Assembly: GCF_008710145.1 (NCBI RefSeq)
Contig: NZ_VYKL01000013.1
Location: 62,001-126,000, forward strand
DNA length: 64,000 nt
DNA from: Niallia endozanthoxylica
GTDB taxonomy: Bacteria > Bacillota > Bacilli > Bacillales > Cytobacillaceae
Direction: 5' to 3'
Under the pieces are notes generated by a model. That model did no database searches, was not told the origin of the DNA, and saw only the letters and a program-made list of their open reading frames with translations. Made by a program: the position numbers and the translations under genes. Shown piece after piece: positions 1 to 8,112 of the stretch. Each line of letters begins with the position of its first letter. Positions within the stretch are counted from its first letter, which is position 1.

Positions 1-465
1 GCTGCCTTTGGCGGAGGACTTGAACTTGCATTATCATGTGATTTTCGTATTGCTCAAACCGAGTCCATCATGGGTTTAACAGAGACAAGCCTGGCTATTA
101 TCCCGGGTGCAGGCGGTACACAGCGTCTTCCAAGGTTAATTGGAGAGGCAAAGGCTTTGGAGCTTATATTAACAGCAAAGCGGGTAACAGCAGAAGAAGC
201 GCTGACTATTGGTCTGGTAAATGATGTATCTAGAAAGGAGGACTTAATAGAGACAAGCATGAATTGGGCAGAAAGAATGCTTGTAAACGGACCGCTTGCC
301 CTTAAACAGGCAAAATTTGCTATTAAGCAAGGGATGAATGCAGATTTGCAAACAGGACTGCGAATAGAGCAAAAAGCTTATGAATTGCTTATTCCAACAG
401 AAGATCGGTTGGAAGCTCTGGCTGCATTTGCGGAGAAAAGGAAGCCTAACTTTAAAGGGAAATAG
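1..465 (+). CDS. Enoyl-CoA hydratase/isomerase family protein (5' end missing)
   Basis: The reading frame is open from base 1 and encodes the last ~154 residues of a crotonase-fold protein; the N-terminus lies outside the window. The fragment begins at a glycine-rich AAFGGGLELALSCD stretch, the oxyanion-hole/active-site region of the family, followed by the conserved GLTETSLAIIPGAGGTQRLPRLIG segment (split here as GLTETSLAII and PGAGGTQRLPR) that carries the catalytic Glu in hydratases. The C-terminal part (LALKQAKFAIKQG, EDRLEALAAFAEKRKP) is typical. The family hydrates 2-enoyl-CoA esters in fatty-acid or branched-chain amino-acid breakdown. Whether this is a general enoyl-CoA hydratase or a methylglutaconyl-CoA hydratase cannot be told from the fragment. 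The next gene belongs to a separate transcription unit. Confidence 0.9.
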   Translation, partial: AAFGGGLELALSCDFRIAQTESIMGLTETSLAIIPGAGGTQRLPRLIGEAKALELILTAKRVTAEEALTIGLVNDVSRKEDLIETSMNWAERMLVNGPLALKQAKFAIKQGMNADLQTGLRIEQKAYELLIPTEDRLEALAAFAEKRKPNFKGK

Positions 466-529
466 CATATGTACTTTTAGGTGAAATTGACAGAATCCAT
501 TTTATTTTAAAAAAAGAGTTGCAAATAGA

Positions 530-558
530 TTGAAATATTATTATTTTAATATTATAAT
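530..558 (+). promoter_or_regulatory. Sigma-A promoter of the ABC importer operon
   Basis: TTGAAA at 530-535 and TATAAT at 553-558 are separated by exactly 17 bp, 71 bp upstream of the start codon of the lipoprotein gene. The region is very AT-rich. A short tandem repeat of AAAAGCAT units follows at about 567-588. No T-box or other leader structure was seen. Confidence 0.75.
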
Positions 559-628
559 TTACTACACAAAAGCATAAAAGCATAAAAGCGTTTAGGTAAT
601 AAAGTTGCTATTTTTGAGGGGGATAAAA

Positions 629-1636
629 ATGTTAATGAAAAAGAAAACGTCAATGAGTTTGGCTGCACTTGGATTAATGGGCGCTTTATTTTTAAGCGGT
701 TGCGGTGCTAGCGAAAGTAACGATGGAAATGAAGGAAGTGACAGTAAAGACACATTTAAGGTCGGAATCACACAGTATGTCACACATCCATCATTAGATG
801 CGGCAACAGAAGGATTTAAGAAAGCATTGAAGGATGAAGGTCTAACTGTTGAATATGATGAGCAAAATGCGAATGCTGATCAAAGTAACGTTCAAAACAT
901 TGCGACTAACCTTGCAGGAGATGGTGTTGATTTAATATTTGCAAACGCGACACCAAGTGCTCAAGCAGCTTTAAATGCTACAAAGGATATTCCAATCGTG
1001 TTCACATCTGTGACGGATGCAGTTGGTGCACAACTTGTTAAGTCAATGGAAGAACCTGGCGGGAATGTAACTGGAACAATTGATAACCATCCAGATGCGA
1101 TTCCAAATACCGTGAAGTTTATTAGTGAAAACTTTCCTGATAAAACAATTGGAACGGTTTATAATGCCGGTGAGCAAAACTCTGTTGCACAAGTAGATAC
1201 GATTAAAGAGTCAATAAAAGAATTAGGTTTAAATGAGCTTGAAACAGCGACTGTTTCAACATCAGCTGAAGTAAAGCAGGCAGCTGAATCATTAATTGGA
1301 AAAGCAGACGTTATCTACATTATTACAGATAATACGGTTGTTTCAGCATTAGAATCAGTTATTCAGGTTGCCGGGGACAATGAATTACCTTTATTTGTAG
1401 GTGAATTGGATTCAGTAGAACGCGGTGGCTTTGCGGCTTATGGCTTTAATTATGAAGATATCGGTTACGAGGCTGGCTTATTAGCAGCACAGATTTTAAA
1501 GGGAGAAAAGAAACCATCTGAGCTGCCTGTTCAATATCCGCAAAATTTAAAACTAGTTATCAATAAGAACGCTGCAAAAGAAATGAATGTTGAGTTGAAG
1601 GATGAATGGAACGAGCAAGCAGAATTTATTGAGTAG
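629..1636 (+). CDS. ABC transporter substrate-binding lipoprotein (TrpX-like)
   Basis: Extracytoplasmic solute-binding protein of the ABC_sub_bind family (PF04392), proposed in Gram-positives to serve tryptophan/tyrosine-type amino-acid uptake (TrpXYZ). A lipoprotein signal is visible: a KKKTSM basic start, a hydrophobic core, then the lipobox LSGC. The mature part has the two-lobed periplasmic-binding-like pattern (KVGITQYVTHPSLDAA, IFANATPSAQAAL, PIVFTSVTDAVGAQLV). I chose the ATG at 629 because GAGGGGG lies 7 bases ahead; an ATG at 635 is also possible and an upstream TTG in frame at 605 has no Shine-Dalgarno site. It is first in a binding-protein/permease/ATPase operon. Substrate is inferred from family only. 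Confidence 0.85.
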   Translation: MLMKKKTSMSLAALGLMGALFLSGCGASESNDGNEGSDSKDTFKVGITQYVTHPSLDAATEGFKKALKDEGLTVEYDEQNANADQSNVQNIATNLAGDGVDLIFANATPSAQAALNATKDIPIVFTSVTDAVGAQLVKSMEEPGGNVTGTIDNHPDAIPNTVKFISENFPDKTIGTVYNAGEQNSVAQVDTIKESIKELGLNELETATVSTSAEVKQAAESLIGKADVIYIITDNTVVSALESVIQVAGDNELPLFVGELDSVERGGFAAYGFNYEDIGYEAGLLAAQILKGEKKPSELPVQYPQNLKLVINKNAAKEMNVELKDEWNEQAEFIE

Positions 1637-1644
1637 TTATTAGA

Positions 1645-1676
1645 ATAGGGGGGCTTCTTTAAGGCCCTCCTTTCGT
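1645..1676 (+). terminator. Hairpin between lipoprotein and permease genes
   Basis: A GC-rich hairpin (AGGGGGGCTT, loop CTTT, AAGGCCCTCC) followed by TTTCG lies just after the lipoprotein stop. Such hairpins commonly act as partial terminators or 3' stabilisers so that the binding protein is made in excess over the membrane parts. Confidence 0.6.
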
Positions 1677-1730
1677 TCCTAATTTAGAATAGCATCTGTG
1701 TTTGAGTTTTTTGCAGAAAGGAGAAATATC

Positions 1731-2723
1731 ATGTTTAACGCCGTTTTTGGATCCTTTGAGGCGGGTGCCATTTATGCGCTAATGGCTTTAGGAGTTTATT
1801 TATCTTTTAGAATATTAGACTTCCCTGATATGACTGTTGATGGATCATTTGTCACGGGGGCATCTGTTGCTGCTGTTTTGATTGTTGGCGGTATGAACCC
1901 GTTTTTGGCTACCGCTGTAGCGATTATTGTTGGTTTTATTGCAGGATGTATGACAGGTCTTCTTCATACAAAAGGAAAAATTAACCCTTTATTATCAGGA
2001 ATCTTAATGATGATTGCACTTTATTCAATTAATTTACGTATCATGGGGAAATCCAATGTTCCACTCCTGCAAGAGGAAACGATTTTTACAAATCTTATCA
2101 GTTTTTGGCAAGGTTTAAGAATTGACGATAGTATTAATGGACTATTTCAAATGCTTGGCCTTGGAGATGTGGTCCCAAAGACTTGGGGAATTCTCATTGT
2201 GATGCTGTTAGTAGCTTATATTGTCAAAAAGGGACTGGATTTCTTTCTTAAAACGGATATTGGCTTGGCAATAAGAGCTACTGGTGATAATGAAACGATG
2301 ATTCGAAGCTTTTCCGCAGATACTGACATGCTGAAAATATTGGGTCTTGGTCTTTCTAATGCAATGGTTGCTTTTTCTGGTGCGTTAGTTGCTCAATACA
2401 GTGGCTTTAGTGATGTTGGAATGGGTATAGGTATGATTGTTATTGGTCTGGCATCTGTTATTATTGGTGAGGCAGTGTTTGGTGCAAAGAAAATTGTCAG
2501 AGCAACGTTAGCAGTTATTGGAGGATCCATTTTATACCGATTGATTGTTACAATGGCGCTTCGTGTTGATTTCTTAGAAACGGGTGATATGAAATTAATC
2601 ACGGCTATTATTGTTATTTTTGCTCTTATATTACCGAAAATTAATAGCGGCCGAAAAGAAAAACAACGGAAAAAGAAGCGAATGATGCAGTCGTTAGAAC
2701 AAAATCAGGCCTTTAAAGCTTAA
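1731..2723 (+). CDS. ABC transporter permease (TrpY-like)
   Basis: Inner-membrane permease of the BPD_transp_2/LivH type, 330 residues, with about eight to nine hydrophobic segments (e.g. GAIYALMALGVYLSF, ATAVAIIVGFIAGC, GILIVMLLVAYIV, ALVAQYSGFSDVGMGIGMIV) and the EAA-like cytoplasmic stretch DIGLAIRATGDNETMIRS. The C-terminus is strongly basic (KEKQRKKKR). I chose ATG 1731, preceded by AAAGGAGAAA; an in-frame GTG at 1698 has no ribosome binding site. It follows the lipoprotein gene and precedes the ATPase gene by 21 bp, so the three form one importer. Confidence 0.85.
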   Translation: MFNAVFGSFEAGAIYALMALGVYLSFRILDFPDMTVDGSFVTGASVAAVLIVGGMNPFLATAVAIIVGFIAGCMTGLLHTKGKINPLLSGILMMIALYSINLRIMGKSNVPLLQEETIFTNLISFWQGLRIDDSINGLFQMLGLGDVVPKTWGILIVMLLVAYIVKKGLDFFLKTDIGLAIRATGDNETMIRSFSADTDMLKILGLGLSNAMVAFSGALVAQYSGFSDVGMGIGMIVIGLASVIIGEAVFGAKKIVRATLAVIGGSILYRLIVTMALRVDFLETGDMKLITAIIVIFALILPKINSGRKEKQRKKKRMMQSLEQNQAFKA

Positions 2724-2744
2724 TTCAAATTGGAGGTGAATCAT

Positions 2745-3539
2745 TTGCTGCACTTAAACCAAATCTTTAAAGTTTTCAATGAAGGAACTCCTGATGAGAA
2801 AATTGCTCTTCATGAATTAACGCTCCAGTTAAATCCAGGTGATTTTGTAACCGTTATTGGAAGTAATGGAGCAGGTAAATCAACGCTAATGAATATTATT
2901 TCAGGGAAAATAATTACAGATCTTGGAACTGTATACATTGATGGGAAAAATGTAACAAATCTGCAGGAACATAATCGAGCAAGACTAGTAGGAAGAGTCT
3001 TCCAGGATCCAATGGCAGGGACGGCTCCGACCATGACAATTGAGGAAAACTTAGCGATTGCTTATTCGCGGATCCAAACACGAGGACTTCAAATCGGGGT
3101 GACAAAAAAACGACGAGACTTTTTTAAAGCGAAGCTGGAAACACTTCATTTAGGTCTGGAAAATCGTTTGGAGGCAAAGGTTGGTCTGCTTTCTGGAGGA
3201 GAAAGACAGGCGCTTTCGCTGTTGATGGCGACTTTTACAGATCCGAAAATACTCTTGCTCGATGAACACACAGCTGCACTAGACCCTTCACGGGCAGAAT
3301 TGATTACAAACCTCACAGGGGAAATTGTCCAAAAGAATAACTTGACTACTTTAATGGTGACACATAATATGCAGCAGGCTCTAGATTTAGGGAATAAGCT
3401 CATTATGATGGATAAAGGTCAAGTAATATTTAAAGCCAATGAAACAGAGAAAAAACAACTAACAGTTGAGAAATTGTTAGAAGAGTTCCAGCGTATTCGC
3501 GGCGAAAAAATGAATAGTGATAGAGCGGTATTAATTTAG
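2745..3539 (+). CDS. ABC transporter ATP-binding protein (TrpZ-like)
   Basis: Nucleotide-binding subunit of the preceding importer. Walker A GSNGAGKST, Q-loop FQDP, signature LSGGERQALSL, Walker B KILLLDEHTAALD and the switch histidine in VTHNMQQ are all intact, so it should hydrolyse ATP. Start chosen at TTG 2745 because GGAGGTG (2732-2738) lies 6 bases ahead; the in-frame TTG at 2730 falls inside that Shine-Dalgarno site. Length (264 residues) is normal. The operon ends at the terminator just downstream. Confidence 0.88.
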   Translation: MLHLNQIFKVFNEGTPDEKIALHELTLQLNPGDFVTVIGSNGAGKSTLMNIISGKIITDLGTVYIDGKNVTNLQEHNRARLVGRVFQDPMAGTAPTMTIEENLAIAYSRIQTRGLQIGVTKKRRDFFKAKLETLHLGLENRLEAKVGLLSGGERQALSLLMATFTDPKILLLDEHTAALDPSRAELITNLTGEIVQKNNLTTLMVTHNMQQALDLGNKLIMMDKGQVIFKANETEKKQLTVEKLLEEFQRIRGEKMNSDRAVLI

Positions 3540-3570
3540 GAGACTGACCATTGTAGTCAGCCTCTTTTTT
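3540..3570 (+). terminator. Rho-independent terminator of the ABC importer operon
   Basis: GAGACTGAC and GTCAGCCTC form a 9-bp stem with one mismatch, followed by a run of T. Confidence 0.8.
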
Positions 3571-3662
3571 ATTTACACCAATAAACTTGTTCTAAATTAC
3601 AGTCTTCTTACTACACTAATACTAAGGAGTTTGTACATAATATTGCAGAAAGGGGGAAGAGA

Positions 3663-4949
3663 ATGGCCAGAAAGATTGGGCTATATGGGGTTTTAGCCTA
3701 CCTTTTGTTTGGGTTATTTTTTTATTGGTATTTGTTTTATTTTGCCGACTCGACTTTACCGTTTGAATATCAAGGCTCTCAAGCAGATCCAGCAGTGTTT
3801 TTAAATGAGCGGGAACTTTTTTTGAGTGAAGAATACTCACGGATTCGCTATTTATTGTATTTTTTAGCTACGCCATTTGAATGGATCTTTTATTTGATTA
3901 TATTATTGTTTGGTTTGTCAAAAGCATTTAAAGAATGGTCTGAAGTGACAGCTAAAAAGAAATGGCTGCAAACAGCCATTTATTTAATATGGCTGTCATT
4001 CTTCTCATTTGCTGCCATGCTTCCGTTTAGTTATATCAGTTATTATTTATCAAAAAGTTATCATATCTCTACTCAGACTTTCGCATCCTGGCTAAAAGAA
4101 GAGCTCATTGACTTTTGGCTAAACTATGGAATGACATTCATCCTTGTTTCAGTACTGTATTGGCTAATGAAGAAAAGTACAAAAAGATGGTGGCTGTATG
4201 CATGGCTGCTTTCGGTTCCGTTTACATTGTTTTTGACTTTTCTGCAGCCTGTTGTCATTGACCCTCTTTATAATGATTTTTATCCCTTAAAGAATAAAGA
4301 GTTAGAAGCAGAGATATTGGATATGGCACAAAAAGCAGATATTCCTGCTAATCATGTTTTTGAAGTGAATATGTCAGAGAAAACCAATGCACTAAATGCC
4401 TATGTCACAGGAATTGGTTCAAATGCTCGGATTGTTCTTTGGGACACGACATTGAATAAATTATCTAATGAGCAAATTCTGTTTATTATGGCACATGAAA
4501 TGGCTCATTATGTAGAAAAACATATTTATATCAATATCGCAACTAGTTTAACGTTTTCATTAGTGGGGATGTATTTAACCTATAAATTAATGAATTGGGC
4601 GGTAGTCCGCTATGGAAAGGCTTTTAATATTTCAGCCGTCTCTGATTTGCAATCCTTGCCGCTTTTCTTGATGATTATTTCAATGCTGTTGTTTATGTCA
4701 GGTCCGCTGTCAAATATGATTTCCAGGTATCAGGAAACGAGGGCTGACCGGTATGCGATTGAAATGACACAGAATACTGAAGCGGGGATAACTACTTTTC
4801 AAGAATTATCTCGTGCCGGATTAAGTCAAGTTAATCCTCCATTCCTAGTGAAGTTTTTTATCTATGGACATCCAACCATGCTTGAGAGAATATCAACACT
4901 TGAAGAGTATAAGCCTAAGGTTAAGGAAAGTGAAGATGAAGGAAATTGA
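3663..4949 (+). CDS. M48 family zinc metallopeptidase (Ste24/CAAX protease type)
   Basis: Integral-membrane zinc protease, 428 residues. Hydrophobic segments cover the N-terminal half (from LYGVLAYLLFGLFF onward), followed by the catalytic motif MAHEMAHYVEKH (HEXXH) and the downstream glutamate in SRYQETRADRYAIE, the third zinc ligand of the family. The N-terminal domain preceding the peptidase is typical of Ste24-like enzymes. AAAGGGGG precedes the ATG at 3663. It stands alone between two terminators. Bacterial members are usually linked to membrane protein quality control; the substrate here is unknown. Confidence 0.85.
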   Translation: MARKIGLYGVLAYLLFGLFFYWYLFYFADSTLPFEYQGSQADPAVFLNERELFLSEEYSRIRYLLYFLATPFEWIFYLIILLFGLSKAFKEWSEVTAKKKWLQTAIYLIWLSFFSFAAMLPFSYISYYLSKSYHISTQTFASWLKEELIDFWLNYGMTFILVSVLYWLMKKSTKRWWLYAWLLSVPFTLFLTFLQPVVIDPLYNDFYPLKNKELEAEILDMAQKADIPANHVFEVNMSEKTNALNAYVTGIGSNARIVLWDTTLNKLSNEQILFIMAHEMAHYVEKHIYINIATSLTFSLVGMYLTYKLMNWAVVRYGKAFNISAVSDLQSLPLFLMIISMLLFMSGPLSNMISRYQETRADRYAIEMTQNTEAGITTFQELSRAGLSQVNPPFLVKFFIYGHPTMLERISTLEEYKPKVKESEDEGN

Positions 4950-4968
4950 ACGATGTAGTGATATTGAA

Positions 4969-5003
4969 AAACATCCTCCTAAGAGATAAAGGAGGATGTT
5001 TTT
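4969..5003 (+). terminator. Rho-independent terminator after the M48 gene
   Basis: ACATCCTCCT pairs with AGGAGGATGT, preceded by A-rich and followed by TTTTT sequence. Confidence 0.85.
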
Positions 5004-5097
5004 GTTGGAAAAGGGAACTGTTCAATTAGTTGTTTACTTGGACAGGCAATAGGAGAGTTTTGGAGGGGTGATTAATTAAGAATGACTCCAACTAATT

Positions 5098-5334
5098 CTA
5101 CGTACCAAAGCGTTTGCTAAGTTCTCTGAATTGTTCAGACAGGAGATCAAAGTTTTCTTTATTTCGCTCATCAATTGCTTTGTCAATGCGCGCCAATAAA
5201 CTTTCTTTCTCTGCTTTTAATAGGATTTCAGTTAGAAACATTTCAATGTACAAATCTAGAATGTAGTTTTCTTTTAATTTCTTTTTGTTCATGGCACTGG
5301 ATTTCATCAATTCTGTGTAAGAATTCTCTTTCAT
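5098..5334 (-). CDS. IDEAL domain-containing small protein
   Basis: A 78-residue cytoplasmic protein, divergent from comK. The C-terminal part LLARIDKAIDERNKENFDLLSEQF matches the IDEAL motif pattern (split here as LLARIDKAID and ENFDLLSEQF), a short helical domain found in Firmicute proteins of unknown function. The N-terminus is rich in Lys and Asn/Glu. Start chosen at the ATG with GAGGTG six bases upstream; an in-frame GTG lies within that Shine-Dalgarno site. Function unknown; adjacency to comK suggests nothing firm. Confidence 0.75.
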   Translation of the reverse strand: MKENSYTELMKSSAMNKKKLKENYILDLYIEMFLTEILLKAEKESLLARIDKAIDERNKENFDLLSEQFRELSKRFGT

Positions 5335-5438
5335 GGAAATCACCTCGGGTGCTTTTTTATATTATATGGAATAATGCTTCATTAATCAACTGAATTTTGA
5401 AAATTTTTAGAAAATATTTTTACGCAGGATAAAATATG

Positions 5439-5444
5439 TATAAT
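5439..5444 (+). promoter_or_regulatory. Probable -10 box of comK
   Basis: TATAAT at 5439-5444 lies 97 bp before the comK start. The -35 position holds only a T-run, so the promoter looks activator-dependent. Upstream (5396-5421) are alternating A- and T-tracts as expected for ComK/Rok-type control, but no exact AAAA-N5-TTTT ComK box is present; the nearest is AGAA-N5-TTTT. Confidence 0.4.
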
Positions 5445-5535
5445 TTGAGAAAAAAGTATTGTATTATAGTAAAAAATGGAATATATATGTTAAAATAGTA
5501 ATTGTATTTATCCAAAAGAGGAGATGAAAGTTTAC

Positions 5536-6099
5536 ATGGTAAAAACTGAAATCATTGAGGAATATCAGATTAGTCGTTCAACACTTGCCATTCTTCCAAT
5601 GGAATATGGAAGTAAGCTGTATTCACAGATTTATGATCTTGATAATGATCAATTCTCTCCATCAAAGCCGCTTGAATTAATTAAAAAGGGCTGCCGAGCT
5701 TTTTGTTCTAGCTACGAAGGCCGCAGGGATGGGAGTAGGCAATTACTTGGTTTCACACATAAAATTCCCATTACCATTGATTCTACCAATATGATGTATT
5801 TTTTTCCGACTGCTTCTCCTTTAAGCAAGCGTTGTGCCTGGATTTCACATGCGCATGTGTTACATTATGAAAAAGTTGATTCAGCAAATACACTTGTCTA
5901 TTTTAGAAATAAAAAAACAATCATTATACCAGTTTCCATCTATACATTTGAGAATCAGATGCTAAGAACGGCATTATTACGTACAAATTTGATGCAACGA
6001 AAAATCGGCAATAACAATCGAAACTCTATTACAAGATATCGTCATATTTCTAGGGCCTCCGAGAATAGTCCTGAGTATGGAATGAATAATGAAGAATAA
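5536..6099 (+). CDS. comK: Competence transcription factor ComK
   Basis: Master activator of DNA-uptake genes in Bacillus. The 187-residue protein keeps the blocks I recall from B. subtilis ComK: CRAFCSSYEGRRDG, THKIPITID, MYFFPTASP, CAWISHAHV, a TLVYFRNKKT strand and SIYTFENQMLRTALLRT. Start chosen at ATG 5536, with GAGGAG about 10 bases ahead; the upstream ATG at 5524 abuts the Shine-Dalgarno sequence directly and is unlikely. After RTNLMQRKIG the C-terminus diverges in sequence from B. subtilis ComK. Divergent from the IDEAL gene and ended by a strong hairpin. Presence of the gene does not prove the strain is naturally competent. Confidence 0.92.
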   Translation: MVKTEIIEEYQISRSTLAILPMEYGSKLYSQIYDLDNDQFSPSKPLELIKKGCRAFCSSYEGRRDGSRQLLGFTHKIPITIDSTNMMYFFPTASPLSKRCAWISHAHVLHYEKVDSANTLVYFRNKKTIIIPVSIYTFENQMLRTALLRTNLMQRKIGNNNRNSITRYRHISRASENSPEYGMNNEE

Positions 6100-6132
6100 T
6101 ATAAAATAAATAATAAATGATTTGGTACAGAG

Positions 6133-6168
6133 AAGTATGTGAATAATATCACATACTTTTATTTTTTT
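6133..6168 (+). terminator. Rho-independent terminator of comK
   Basis: A perfect 10-bp stem (AAGTATGTGA / TCACATACTT) with a 6-base loop is followed by TTATTTTTTT. The inner part also reads as a perfect TGTGA-N6-TCACA sequence; see rejected items. Confidence 0.8.
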
Positions 6169-6190
6169 CTTGTTAAGACTTATTCGATTG

Positions 6191-6218
6191 TTATTGAAAT
6201 GGTATTTTATTTCAATAA
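6191..6218. repeat. Intergenic inverted repeat ahead of the LCP gene
   Basis: Perfect 10-bp arms TTATTGAAAT and ATTTCAATAA separated by 8 bases. No T-run follows on either strand, so it is not an obvious terminator. It lies about 150 bp upstream of the LCP-family gene and may be an operator or a hairpin in its leader. Confidence 0.5.
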
Positions 6219-6365
6219 TCCGGTCAAATAAATCTAGTAACGTATAGGTCACAAAGATTATTTAAGGTAAAATAAAAATAGTAGTTTATTAACCTGTATA
6301 AAGCATAAAATGGATGATGATTACAATAATTGGTTGTTACTATTATTAGGAAGGGTTAATCTTTT

Positions 6366-7316
6366 ATGAGATATGAGAAAAAACAGCATGAAAAAAAAGT
6401 AAAGAGGAAGCGAAAAAAGAGTTTGTTGAAAAAGACTGTCTTATTATTACTGTTATTAATGGCAGTTACGTTTGGGTATGCGTACTTTCAATACAAACAG
6501 GGGATAAACCATGCAAGAGAGAAAACAACGATTGAACAGGAAGTCTTTACATTCAATGGTGAAAAGGATAAGTATGGCGGTACGAATATTTTATTAATTG
6601 GAAGTGATTCAAGAGGTGAGGAAAGTGCCAGGTCAGATACAATCATGATTGCTCAATATCATCCGAAAAAGCATTCTTATAAATTAATTTCAATTATGCG
6701 GGATTCCTATGTTGAGATTCCGAATTATGGTAAAAATAAGATTAATGCTGCCTTTGCACTTGGAGGACCGGAATTATTGAGGCAGACCATTAAGAAGAAT
6801 TTTAATGTCGACGTGAAGTATTATGCAATCGTTGATTTTGATGGATTTATTCATTTAATTGATGAAGCTTTTCCAAATGGAGTTGAAATTGAAGTGGAAA
6901 AAGAAATGTCAGCTTTTCTGGATGTCCCGCTTAAACCAGGGTTGCAGCGGCTTGACGGCGCGCATCTCCTTTCATACGTACGCTTTCGTTATGATGCAAT
7001 GGGAGATTTCGATCGTGTGAAACGCCAGCAGAAAGCTATGAAGGAAGTAGCCAATCAATTTGCATCTTTCCAAACTTTATCAAAGTTTCCTAAATTAGTT
7101 GGTGTGATGAAACCGTATGTGAATACAAACATGGATACATCAGATATTATATATATAGGTAAGGATTATTTATCAAAGGATAATCGTAATATTAATACGT
7201 TTCGTATTCCTGTTGACGGGATGTTTGAAACGGATAGAATCAGCGGTATAGGAGAAGTCCTGATACTCGATAGGGAAGCCAACGCAGATGCACTAGGAGA
7301 ATTTTTAGCAAAATGA
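6366..7316 (+). CDS. LCP (LytR-CpsA-Psr) family cell-wall polymer ligase
   Basis: Membrane-anchored enzyme of the family that transfers wall teichoic acid or other anionic polymers from lipid carriers to peptidoglycan. A highly basic cytoplasmic tail (KKQHEKKVKRKRKK) is followed by one membrane segment (residues ~22-40) and an extracellular LCP domain. Family motifs are present: NILLIGSDSR, SARSDTIMI, SIMRDSYVEIP, KINAAFALGG and LLSYVRFRYDAMGDFDRVKRQQ with the Arg/Asp residues that bind pyrophosphate. AGGAAGGG precedes the ATG. It is closest in plan to the TagT/U/V group; which one cannot be decided. Monocistronic. Confidence 0.88.
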   Translation: MRYEKKQHEKKVKRKRKKSLLKKTVLLLLLLMAVTFGYAYFQYKQGINHAREKTTIEQEVFTFNGEKDKYGGTNILLIGSDSRGEESARSDTIMIAQYHPKKHSYKLISIMRDSYVEIPNYGKNKINAAFALGGPELLRQTIKKNFNVDVKYYAIVDFDGFIHLIDEAFPNGVEIEVEKEMSAFLDVPLKPGLQRLDGAHLLSYVRFRYDAMGDFDRVKRQQKAMKEVANQFASFQTLSKFPKLVGVMKPYVNTNMDTSDIIYIGKDYLSKDNRNINTFRIPVDGMFETDRISGIGEVLILDREANADALGEFLAK

Positions 7317-7448
7317 GTGTTATTCTTTTTCATTTATATAGTTCGGGTGTAAAATGAGGTATAGATTATGTGTGTAGAAATTCAATAAAAATAGGTGGGA
7401 ACGTCAAATTGAAGATTCTGTTTTGTTTTGATCCAGGAGTAATTATTA

Positions 7449-8072
7449 ATGGATTTTGATGTGTTAAAAGAATGGTTCACATTTGAAAATATTATGGAAT
7501 TAATTCATGAATATCGCTCTTTTGGACCGCTTCCAGGTATCTTGCTTCCCATGCTTGAAGCATTTCTTCCCTTTTTACCGCTGTTTCTGTTTGTCATGGC
7601 AAATGCGAATGCATTTGGTCTTTGGTTTGGATTTTTATTTTCATGGATTGGAGCTTGCACAGGAGCGCTACTTGTTTTTTTGCTGATTAGAAAGTTTGGT
7701 CAAAAAAGAATACTCCAATTTCTAAAGAAGCATCCTCAGGTTCAAAAGCTGATGCTTTGGGTGGAACGGCATGGCTTTGGTCCATTATTTATCTTATTAT
7801 GTTTTCCATTTACTCCTTCGGCAATTGTTAATATTGTAGCAGGGCTTTCTAAGATTAGTACATATCAGTACATGTTAGCTGTTATGACGGGGAAATTGGT
7901 GATGATTTTTACTATCAGTTTTGTTGGGTATGATATTAAATCGCTTATGACACAGCCAGTAAGGACGGCTGTCGTGGGGCTTGTTATTTTTATTCTTTGG
8001 TATGTTGGGAAAATAATAGAAGTAAAAATAAATAAAAGTACGGAGAAGGAAAATCGGAGACAAGAAGGATAA
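7449..8072 (+). CDS. yhjE: VTT-domain (TVP38/DedA-like) membrane protein, YhjE-like
   Basis: A 207-residue protein of the TVP38/TMEM64 family with several membrane segments. The signature region GILLPMLEAFLPFLPLFLFV near the N-terminus and the FVFxxLCFPFTPSAIVNIVAGLS-type motif (seen as ILLCFPFTPSAIVNIVAGLS) in the middle are conserved. Family members are linked to lipid scrambling or undecaprenyl-phosphate handling. The gene precedes a signal peptidase and addB, the order yhjE-sipV-addB I recall from B. subtilis. CAGGAG lies 8-9 bases before the ATG. The symbol rests on that gene order. Confidence 0.75.
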   Translation: MDFDVLKEWFTFENIMELIHEYRSFGPLPGILLPMLEAFLPFLPLFLFVMANANAFGLWFGFLFSWIGACTGALLVFLLIRKFGQKRILQFLKKHPQVQKLMLWVERHGFGPLFILLCFPFTPSAIVNIVAGLSKISTYQYMLAVMTGKLVMIFTISFVGYDIKSLMTQPVRTAVVGLVIFILWYVGKIIEVKINKSTEKENRRQEG

Positions 8073-8112
8073 TTACCCAAATGTACTATAGAAATTGGAG
8101 GAATCGGTGCGT

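Noticed and set aside
567..590. AAAAGCAT direct repeats as the start of a CRISPR-like array
   Set aside because: Only three imperfect 8-base units without spacers; simple AT-rich repetition in a leader.
2393..2602. Short minus-strand frame within the ABC permease gene
   Set aside because: Antisense to a well-supported membrane protein; no independent evidence.
5396..5424. ComK box (AAAA-N5-TTTT) ahead of comK
   Set aside because: No exact half-box was found; only A- and T-tracts with imperfect spacing, which are common in this AT-rich DNA.
6138..6153. Perfect TGTGA-N6-TCACA (Fnr-box) sequence after comK
   Set aside because: The symmetry extends to 10-bp arms and is followed by a T-run, so it is best read as the comK terminator. 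No -10 box lies at the right distance on either side.
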